From Candidatus Bipolaricaulota bacterium (GTDB lineage Bacteria > Bipolaricaulota > Bipolaricaulia > RBG-16-55-9): DNA of 13,903 bases. Shown here in pieces: positions 7,614 through 12,577 of this stretch. The stretch lies in the NCBI GenBank assembly GCA_027021605.1, contig JALUUA010000085.1, positions 1-13,903 on the forward strand. Reading direction: 5' to 3'. The stretch's first letter is position 1; each line of letters opens with the position of its first letter. Under the pieces are notes generated by a model that was not told the origin of the DNA, ran no database searches, and saw only the letters and a program-made list of their open reading frames with translations. A program made the position numbers and the translations under genes.

Positions 7614-7750
7614 GACATCGCCCTCCTCCCGGCTCGCTCCTCGGTCCGTCTCGTCTTAGCCTTCCGGTCCGCGATCCCGATTGCTTCCCCTTCCGCCGTT
7701 CCCGTCGGGGTATGCGATTCCCGGTCCGCGGTCACGGCCCACAGACCACG
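7614..7750 (-). promoter_or_regulatory. Leader of the transporter operon with three CGGTCCG near-palindromes
   Basis: The heptamer CGGTCCG, palindromic around its central base, occurs at 7642-7648, 7665-7671 and 7722-7728. The last two lie in a longer exact 10-base match, CCGGTCCGCG. They lie 30-115 bases before the start of the lipoprotein gene, where an operator or promoter would be. I found no convincing -35/-10 pair, so the promoter itself is unplaced. In such GC-rich DNA the heptamers could be chance. Confidence 0.3.
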
Positions 7751-7804
7751 GTCTAGACGGTCTAGACGGTCTAGACGGTCTAGACGGTCTAGACGGTCTA
7801 CACG
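7751..7804. repeat. Array of 9-base units, each an 8-base palindrome GTCTAGAC plus one G
   Basis: GTCTAGACG is repeated perfectly five times at 7751-7795; a sixth copy with one mismatch (GTCTACACG, 7796-7804) overlaps the last codons and stop of rpmB. Since 9 bases are three codons, the array places TAG in the rpmB frame six times (plus-strand cta at 7798, 7789, 7780, 7771, 7762 and 7753). It also lies 138-182 bases upstream of the transporter lipoprotein start. No database repeat family is recognised. Confidence 0.95.
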
Positions 7805-7986
7805 GCCTTTACGACCTTGCCCGCCTTGAGGCACTTGGTGCACACGGTGATCCGGACCCGGCGCCCGTCCATCCAGGCCCGCACCTTCTGAAGGTTGGGC
7901 TTGCGGGTCCGCTTGTTGCGGTTCCCCGCGAAGCTCACCTTGTTGCCGAAGCTCGTCTTCTTCCCACAGATCTCGCAGACGGCCAC
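7798..7986 (-). CDS. rpmB: Ribosomal protein L28 (zinc-binding form)
   Basis: This 62-residue basic protein is a normal-length bacterial L28, a component of the 50S ribosomal subunit. The MAVCEICGKKTSFGNKVS start, the central RNKRTRKPNLQKV segment and the CTKCLKAGKV end are family hallmarks. Cys4, Cys7, Cys49 and Cys52 form two CxxC pairs, so this is the zinc-ribbon form. It starts with GTG at 7986, fixed by the conserved N-terminus and by a strong GAGGTGA at 7993-7999, six bases upstream. It follows etfA by 42 bases on the same strand, an unusual neighbour, and no other ribosomal gene is in the window. A palindromic 9-base repeat array begins at its stop codon. Confidence 0.97.
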   Translation of the reverse strand: MAVCEICGKKTSFGNKVSFAGNRNKRTRKPNLQKVRAWMDGRRVRITVCTKCLKAGKVVKAV

Positions 7987-7992
7987 GCTCGT

Positions 7993-7999
7993 TCACCTC
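7993..7999 (-). promoter_or_regulatory. Ribosome binding site fixing the GTG start of rpmB
   Basis: GAGGTGA lies six bases before the GTG and is a near-complete match to the 16S anti-Shine-Dalgarno sequence. An upstream in-frame ATG is absent. Confidence 0.8.
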
Positions 8000-8004
8000 G
8001 CTTG

Positions 8005-8022
8005 CTCGTCCGTTTCGTCCGT
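8005..8022 (-). repeat. 9-base tandem repeat in the etfA-rpmB spacer
   Basis: On the minus strand ACGGACGAA (8022-8014) is followed by ACGGACGAG (8013-8005). It comes just after a doubled in-frame TAA TAA stop of etfA (8031-8026). The same 9-base period occurs in the array downstream of rpmB. Confidence 0.65.
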
Positions 8023-8028
8023 CGTTTA

Positions 8029-8991
8029 TTATTTGCCCTTGACCTTCTTGATCTCCTCGATGAGGGCGGGGACGACCTCGTGGAGGTCGCCCACGATCCC
8101 GAAGTCGGCCCGCTGGAAGATGGGGGCCTCGGGGTCCTTGTTGATGGCCAAAATGTACTTGGCGCCCTTTACGCCCACGATGTGCTGGATCGCCCCGGAG
8201 ATGCCGCAGGCGATGTACAGGTCGGGCGCGATCTGGACGCCCGTCTGGCCGATCTGGTCGGAGTGGGGCCGCCAGCCGTTGTTGGTGGCCACCCGCGAGC
8301 CGCCCACGGCGCCGCCCAGCAGCTCCGCCAGCTCCTCCAAGATCTTAAAGCCCTCGGCGCTCCCCACGCCGCGGCCCCCGCCGACGACCACCTTGGCCTC
8401 CGTGAGGGGCACGCCCTTCTGTTCCCGCTCCTCCCGGGCCACCACCCGCACCCGCCAGTCCGCCTCCTCCAGCGTGGGGCTGAACGCCTCGACGGCGATC
8501 TCGGGGGCGGGGGCGGGCTCGGCACTCACGGCGTGCGGCGCCACGGTGAGCAGCTTGGGGTCCGCGCGGAGTTCGGCGTCCTCGAGGAGGCTCCCGCCCC
8601 AGCGCAGGCGGGTGACCTCGAAGACCCCGTCCTGGGGGCGGATCTCCGTGCAGTTCGAGGCCACGGGGACCCCCAGGAGCGCCCCCGCGTGGGCCATCAC
8701 CTCGTTGCCGCGGTCCGTGCCCGCGGCCAAAACCGCCCGGGGATTTTTTGCCCGGACGAGCTGGGCGACGCTCTTCCCCCAGGCGCGCGGGGCGTAGTCG
8801 CCCAGCCCCTCGTGCTTTGCCTCGTAAATTTTGCTTACGCCGTGCTCCTTGAGCGTCTCTTGGAAGGCGGCCGCGTCCGCGCCGAGGAGGACCGCCTCCA
8901 CGGGGGAGCCCAGCGCGCGGGCCAGGGTGAGCATCTCCAGCGAGGCTTCGTTCAGCTTTCCGCGATCGTGCTCGATGACGCCCAGGATCAT
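8029..8991 (-). CDS. etfA: Electron transfer flavoprotein, alpha subunit
   Basis: EtfA pairs with EtfB and holds the redox-active FAD that accepts electrons from acyl-CoA and other dehydrogenases. The 320-residue length is standard. Residues 1-150 form the nucleotide-binding-like domain I (MILGVIEHDRGKLNEASLEM, AAGTDRGNEVM). The C-terminal FAD domain is clear: VVVGGGRGVGSAEGF at 201-215, DQIGQTGVQIAPDLYIACG at 245-263, ISGAIQH at 264-270 and INKDPEAPIFQRADFGIVGD at 283-302. No N-terminal iron-sulfur extension is present. The ATG follows the etfB stop with no gap. Whether the complex is a simple or a bifurcating ETF cannot be told from this gene alone. No ETF:quinone oxidoreductase or acyl-CoA dehydrogenase gene is in the window. 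Confidence 0.97.
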   Translation of the reverse strand: MILGVIEHDRGKLNEASLEMLTLARALGSPVEAVLLGADAAAFQETLKEHGVSKIYEAKHEGLGDYAPRAWGKSVAQLVRAKNPRAVLAAGTDRGNEVMAHAGALLGVPVASNCTEIRPQDGVFEVTRLRWGGSLLEDAELRADPKLLTVAPHAVSAEPAPAPEIAVEAFSPTLEEADWRVRVVAREEREQKGVPLTEAKVVVGGGRGVGSAEGFKILEELAELLGGAVGGSRVATNNGWRPHSDQIGQTGVQIAPDLYIACGISGAIQHIVGVKGAKYILAINKDPEAPIFQRADFGIVGDLHEVVPALIEEIKKVKGK

Positions 8992-9756
8992 CTAGATCAC
9001 CCCGATCTCCTTGAGCTTCTCGACCGCCTTGGGGACGGCGGCGACCCCTTCACCCAGGATCTCGCACTCCCCGCCCCGTTCCGGCGGCTTGCGCAGCCCC
9101 TTCTTGACCAATTGCATCGCGGGCTTTTCGGGGGTAAGACGCCGGATCTCCTTCTTCTTGGCCGTCATGATCCCCCGAAGCGAGGGGTGGCGCGGGACGT
9201 TGATCCCCTCCTTGACGGTGACGACGCAGGGCAGCGGCAGCTCGTAGATCTCCCAGCCCCCCGACGCCTCGCGCCTCGCTTGGGCCTTGCCGTTCTCGAC
9301 CTTCAGGCCCTTGACCCCGGCCACGCAGGGGCGGTCGAGGGCGTCGGCCACCCGCACGCCCACCTGATAGTAGCCCGCGTCGGCCGACTCGTTCCCGAAC
9401 AGGACGAGATCGAACGGCCCGTCGGCCGACTCCAGCTCCCGGACGGCCTGGGCGATCGCCTGGGCGGTGGCGGCCGGGTCCCACTCGCTCCCGTCCGTCT
9501 CGAGGAGGACGCCCTTGTCGATGCCCTTGGCCAGGGCCTCGCGCAGCTGCTCGGCCGCCGCCTCCGGCCCCAGGGTGAGCACGGCGGACTCCCCGCCGTG
9601 CTGCTCCACCAGGCGTATGGCCTCCTCCACGGCGCACTCCTCGTGCGGGCTGATCGTGAACTCCAAATTCCTCGTGTCGATGTCCCGGCCGTCGGGCGTG
9701 AGCTCAAAGCGGGCGCCCGTGTCCGGCACGCGCTTCACGCAGACCAGCACTCTCAT
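8992..9756 (-). CDS. etfB: Electron transfer flavoprotein, beta subunit
   Basis: EtfB is the partner of EtfA in the cytoplasmic electron-carrier heterodimer and normally holds AMP or a second FAD. The 254 residues start at MRVLVCVKRVPDTG; I chose the ATG at 9756 because the VCVKRVPD motif must be N-terminal, although the frame stays open about 450 bases further upstream over tsaB. Other hallmarks are ISPHEECAVEEAIRL (35-49), the nucleotide site region GNESADAGYYQVGVRVADAL (121-140) and the partner-recognition loop PRHPSLRGIMTAKKK (188-202). The Shine-Dalgarno is weak (GGGGGAT). It lies 83 bases after tsaB and ends exactly where etfA starts (TAG then ATG). Confidence 0.96.
   Translation of the reverse strand: MRVLVCVKRVPDTGARFELTPDGRDIDTRNLEFTISPHEECAVEEAIRLVEQHGGESAVLTLGPEAAAEQLREALAKGIDKGVLLETDGSEWDPAATAQAIAQAVRELESADGPFDLVLFGNESADAGYYQVGVRVADALDRPCVAGVKGLKVENGKAQARREASGGWEIYELPLPCVVTVKEGINVPRHPSLRGIMTAKKKEIRRLTPEKPAMQLVKKGLRKPPERGGECEILGEGVAAVPKAVEKLKEIGVI
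8996..9003 (-). promoter_or_regulatory. Ribosome binding site of etfA embedded in the last codons of etfB
   Basis: GGGGTGAT, matching the GGAGGTGAT consensus at all but one position, encodes the Gly-Val-Ile end of EtfB and ends four bases before the etfA ATG. This implies translational coupling and equal synthesis of the two subunits. Confidence 0.65.
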
Positions 9757-9839
9757 CGTCGTCGATCCCCCTTTGGCCTTGGACGGTCGTCGTTGGATCT
9801 TTCGTTCCCGTCGTTTCGCCGAGGTTGAGCATGGCAGCC

Positions 9840-10571
9840 TCACGCCGGCGCGGGGGAGACGGCCCTTCGCCTCCCCGGGATCGGGGAGCGGGTTGAGGCC
9901 CGGATCGGCGGCTCCTGGACGTAGAGGGGCTCGAGCTCGTAGCGCTCGTCCCGCCCCCTGCGGGCGAACCCCTCCCGGCCCAGCCGGGCGATCTCCACCC
10001 CCGAGGGGAGGTTCAGGCTCCGGGGGGCCAGCACGACCCCGTCCCCTGAAACGGCGCCGAAGGCCTCGCGATGGGCTTCCACCCCCGGGCCGATCAAAAG
10101 GGCCTTCCCCTCGGTGGCCCCCCCGGCCCGCAGGCGGGCGAGCAGCTCGTCCCGGGCGAGGACCCGGGGGGCGAGGATCTCCCGGCCCCGGTGGAAAGCG
10201 CTCGCGTAGAGCCAATCGCGCCGGTCGGGGAGGAGGACCCAGACGGGGCCCGGCCAGTGGGCTGCTTTACGGCAATAGACCTCAAAACCCGAGACGCCCA
10301 CCAACGGGATGCCCAAGGCCCGGGCGAGCCCCTGGGCGGTGGCCAGCCCGATGCGCAGCCCCGTAAACGATCCGGGTCCGCGCGAGACGGCGATCAGATC
10401 CAGATCCCGCTTGGAGAGCCCCGCAAGCGCGAGGGCGGCCTCCACGGCGGGCAGGAGTTTTTCGCCGTGGGCCATCGTCGCCTCGAAGACGAGGTCACAG
10501 AGGGGCCGATCGTCGTCGACGAGGCCGACGCAGCCCTGCTCCCCGGCCGTCTCCAACCCCAAGACGCGCAT
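9840..10571 (-). CDS. tsaB: tRNA threonylcarbamoyladenosine biosynthesis protein TsaB
   Basis: TsaB (YeaZ) is an ASKHA-fold protein that binds and activates TsaD in making t6A at position 37 of ANN-decoding tRNAs. The 243-residue length is typical. The start is placed at MRVLGLETAGEQGCVGLVDD, the first beta-strand of the fold, rather than at an ATG 15 codons upstream, because families begin here. HGEKLLPAVEAAL (50-62 region of the ORF) and the hallmark VSRGPGSFTGLRIGLATAQG follow. The C-terminal half (LLIGPG, then RYELEPLYVQEPP) matches the lid domain end. The last 20 residues are Arg/Pro-rich and probably disordered. There is no Shine-Dalgarno; a -10-like TACAAT lies eight bases upstream, suggesting a leaderless message. 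TsaC, TsaD and TsaE genes are not in the window. Confidence 0.93.
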   Translation of the reverse strand: MRVLGLETAGEQGCVGLVDDDRPLCDLVFEATMAHGEKLLPAVEAALALAGLSKRDLDLIAVSRGPGSFTGLRIGLATAQGLARALGIPLVGVSGFEVYCRKAAHWPGPVWVLLPDRRDWLYASAFHRGREILAPRVLARDELLARLRAGGATEGKALLIGPGVEAHREAFGAVSGDGVVLAPRSLNLPSGVEIARLGREGFARRGRDERYELEPLYVQEPPIRASTRSPIPGRRRAVSPAPA

Positions 10572-10579
10572 ATCGGTGC

Positions 10580-10608
10580 ATTGTAAGCGACCGGATGCCG
10601 TTGCGCAA
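10580..10608 (-). promoter_or_regulatory. Candidate promoter giving a leaderless tsaB transcript
   Basis: On the minus strand TTGCGC (10608-10603) and TACAAT (10585-10580) are 17 bases apart. The tsaB ATG begins eight bases after the -10 box, about where transcription would start. The absence of any purine-rich ribosome binding site supports a leaderless start. The -35 match is only partial. Confidence 0.45.
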
Positions 10609-10675
10609 ACCCTCACCCGCCCCCCAAGGGACGGGAGGGGAAGGTGGCGGGACGGCGGGCGGCCTCGGCCGGGGG

Positions 10676-10702
10676 CTAGGCTAGGGCTAGGGCTATAGCT
10701 AG
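10676..10702. repeat. CTAGGG hexamer array at the stop codon of the 579-residue gene
   Basis: CTAGG, CTAGGG, CTAGGG, CTATAG and CTAG follow each other at 10676-10702. The last unit contains the TAG stop at 10699-10701. Read on the minus strand, TAG recurs in frame every six bases after the real stop (TAG CTA TAG CCC TAG CCC TAG). Confidence 0.9.
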
Positions 10703-12438
10703 AAGCTCACGCTCATCCCCAACCGGACCCCGAAGCGGAGGGGCTTGAGGTCGAGCGTGACGTCGGCGCTAAAGCGCAGCCGTTCCCGGGTCACGATCGT
10801 CTCCAGGCGGAGCTGGGCCGGGGAGAGGGTCGCGTTCGCGGGATCGGCCTCCGTGAGGAGGAGCCGCCCCTGGAAGACGACGTTCTCGAGGGAGCGGCGG
10901 ACCCGGATCTCCTGGCGGACGAGCTTGGCCCGGGCGATCCGCTCCCTAGCCCCGTCGGAGTCGATATCGTCCAACACGGGCCGGAAGAGGCTGCTGCTGC
11001 GCACGTCGAGCTTGTCGATCGAGAAGCGCAGCTGCACCTGGCGGCGGACCAGCGTGAGGTGGGTCTCCTCGACCCCGTCGTCGTCGCCGTCGAAGTTCAA
11101 GGGGCCGTAGCGGTCGTCGACCTGGAAGATCCCGTCGATCTTGGCGCTGAGGCGGGCGCTGAAGCTGAGGAGGCGCATCTGCAGCTGCTCGTCGAGGCCG
11201 AGGTTCAGCGTAAAGCGCCCCAAGGCGTCGGCGACCGCGCGGGTGTGGGTGGCGCTTACGCGGATCTCGGTGACGCGGTCGACGTCGAAGTCGGTGAGCA
11301 CGCGCACCGCGGTGTCCGGCAGCAGGGGGATCGCCCCCACCTGGAGGGAGCCGCGGTCGAATTGGGCTCGGAGGTCCTCCCCCCCGCGGAAGCGCAGCGC
11401 CAGGCGGGTCCCCACCCCGCCGGAGGTCCGGCCCTGGACGGTGACCGTGTCCCGCCAGCGGAACGAGGGGGTTTGCACCGTGCCCGCGTTCTGGAGGGTA
11501 AAGAAGTTCACCAGCCGCAACCCGGGCTCCAGGAGCGCCTCCAGCCGGACGTTCGTGAGCCGAAAGGCGGTGGGGTCGGCGAGCAGACCCCCGCTCACCT
11601 GCTGGGCGAAGATCACGTCCTGGCGGAGGCGAACCCGCCCCGGCAGCGTCGGCGGCCCCTCGAGCACCTCCAGGGTGTCGCTGAAGTCGAGGTCCCCGAA
11701 GGGGGCCGCTTGGACCGTCCCCACGATCCGGGCCGCTCCCGGCGGGGTGCCGTCGGGCACGGTGGCTAGATAGCGGATCGTCTCCCGCGACCCGGGCGCG
11801 CCCAGCTCCAGCGTCCAGCGGACCGCCGCGGGGGTGAGCCGCGTGGCCGTCGGCTCGATCGGGTCGAGCGTCCAGCCGCGGGGTAGCTCCTCCTGGACGA
11901 CGATCTCCGTCCCCGTGAGGTCTTGCAGGGCCTCGACCAAGATGACGACCTCGAAGGTCTCCCCCGGGCGGACCGCCGCGGGGAACGAGCGCAGCACCTT
12001 AACGAAGTCGTTTTGGCGCAGGGTCCGCTTGAGCGTCGCTCGGGGCTCCTCCACCCCGGGGAAGTTCGCCTCCCAGGTCAGCCAGGCCAGCGCCAGCCCC
12101 AACCGCGTGAACACGAAGGTGTTGTCCGTGCCCACCACGGGGTACTTGAGGTTGAGGTCGAGCTGGGCCGTCACCCCCCACAGCAGGGGAAGCTCCTCCG
12201 CCCCCGCGGGGAACGGCGCCGTCTCCCCCGTGTCCGGGTCGGCGAGGAGAAAGTCGAGCAGCGGCTCCAGATCCAGATCGAGTTGGAAGCGGCCCGTTAG
12301 CTCCTGGGCTTCGGCTCGGCCCCCCGACCCGCCGCCGAAAAGCGGGCCGAGGCCGAGCGCGATGCCGAGGCCGAGCGCGACGACGATCCAAACCCTAGAG
12401 GGCTTCGAGAGCCCCGCGTGCCCCCTCTCACCGAACAT
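10699..12438 (-). CDS. Exported beta-rich protein with DUF11-like domain; candidate outer-membrane protein
   Basis: I do not recognise this 579-residue protein as a named family. A signal peptide is clear: a hydrophobic stretch at about 17-35, a Gly-rich region and an Ala-Glu-Ala cleavage site before Gln45. Residues about 143-258 resemble a DUF11/Ig-like domain (VRPGETFEVVILVEAL, then EELPRGWTLDPIEPTATRL), common in surface proteins of bacteria. The rest is made of alternating hydrophobic/polar strands. Two acidic loops, NFDGDDDG (448-455) and DDIDSDGARE (490-499), resemble calcium-binding turns. The chain ends LRFGVRLGMSVSF, an amphipathic strand with terminal phenylalanine as in outer-membrane beta-barrels. 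Start: ATG with AAGGAGG four bases upstream and a good promoter further up. A surface or outer-membrane role is inferred, not shown. Confidence 0.8.
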   Translation of the reverse strand: MFGERGHAGLSKPSRVWIVVALGLGIALGLGPLFGGGSGGRAEAQELTGRFQLDLDLEPLLDFLLADPDTGETAPFPAGAEELPLLWGVTAQLDLNLKYPVVGTDNTFVFTRLGLALAWLTWEANFPGVEEPRATLKRTLRQNDFVKVLRSFPAAVRPGETFEVVILVEALQDLTGTEIVVQEELPRGWTLDPIEPTATRLTPAAVRWTLELGAPGSRETIRYLATVPDGTPPGAARIVGTVQAAPFGDLDFSDTLEVLEGPPTLPGRVRLRQDVIFAQQVSGGLLADPTAFRLTNVRLEALLEPGLRLVNFFTLQNAGTVQTPSFRWRDTVTVQGRTSGGVGTRLALRFRGGEDLRAQFDRGSLQVGAIPLLPDTAVRVLTDFDVDRVTEIRVSATHTRAVADALGRFTLNLGLDEQLQMRLLSFSARLSAKIDGIFQVDDRYGPLNFDGDDDGVEETHLTLVRRQVQLRFSIDKLDVRSSSLFRPVLDDIDSDGARERIARAKLVRQEIRVRRSLENVVFQGRLLLTEADPANATLSPAQLRLETIVTRERLRFSADVTLDLKPLRFGVRLGMSVSF

Positions 12439-12491
12439 GCCCCCTCCTTGCGCCCTTTTGGGTTGATTTTCGATGCCAAAAGCCAGCTCCG

Positions 12492-12521
12492 TTTGTAGCC
12501 GATTTTTTTGCGGGTTGTCAA
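12492..12521 (-). promoter_or_regulatory. Sigma-70 type promoter for the 579-residue exported protein
   Basis: On the minus strand a perfect TTGACA (12521-12516) is followed 18 bases later by TACAAA (12497-12492), with an A-rich spacer unlike the GC-rich surroundings. The gene starts 54 bases downstream of the -10 box, leaving a leader of about 45 bases. Confidence 0.6.
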
Positions 12522-12550
12522 GTCCTCCGGTCCCACCCCCTCGGTTCGAT

Positions 12551-12571
12551 GCCCGGGGTTTCGTTTCGGGC
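12551..12571 (-). terminator. Weak hairpin after the PKD-protein gene
   Basis: GCCCG (12551-12555) can pair with CGGGC (12567-12571) across an 11-base loop holding a CGAAA tandem, just after the stop at 12578. No T-run follows, so this may not terminate. Confidence 0.2.
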
Positions 12572-12577
12572 GGGGGC

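Noticed and set aside
7751..7804. CRISPR array
   Set aside because: Units are 9 bases with no spacers, and no cas genes are present.
5472..7829. Long plus-strand open frames opposite the transporter, etf and other minus-strand genes
   Set aside because: They are antisense shadows of GC-rich coding DNA: Gly/Arg/Pro/His-rich translations with no family motifs, fully overlapping well-supported genes.
7681..7830. Plus-strand peptide with a DGLDGLDGLDG run as a possible calcium-binding or leucine-rich repeat gene
   Set aside because: The run is only the translation of the 9-base DNA repeat array; the rest of that frame is antisense to rpmB and etfA.
9757..9839. Short ORF from the ATG at 9832 in the tsaB-etfB spacer
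   Set aside because: It is low-complexity Thr/Gly/Asp, has no ribosome binding site and runs out of frame into etfB.
9757..10215. Extended etfB start at 10215
   Set aside because: The added residues are Arg/Pro-rich antisense-like sequence overlapping tsaB; EtfB families start at the MRVLVCVKRVPD segment.
10621..10675. Intrinsic terminator after the 579-residue gene
   Set aside because: GGCC palindromes are present but no stem of useful length followed by a T-run on the minus strand.
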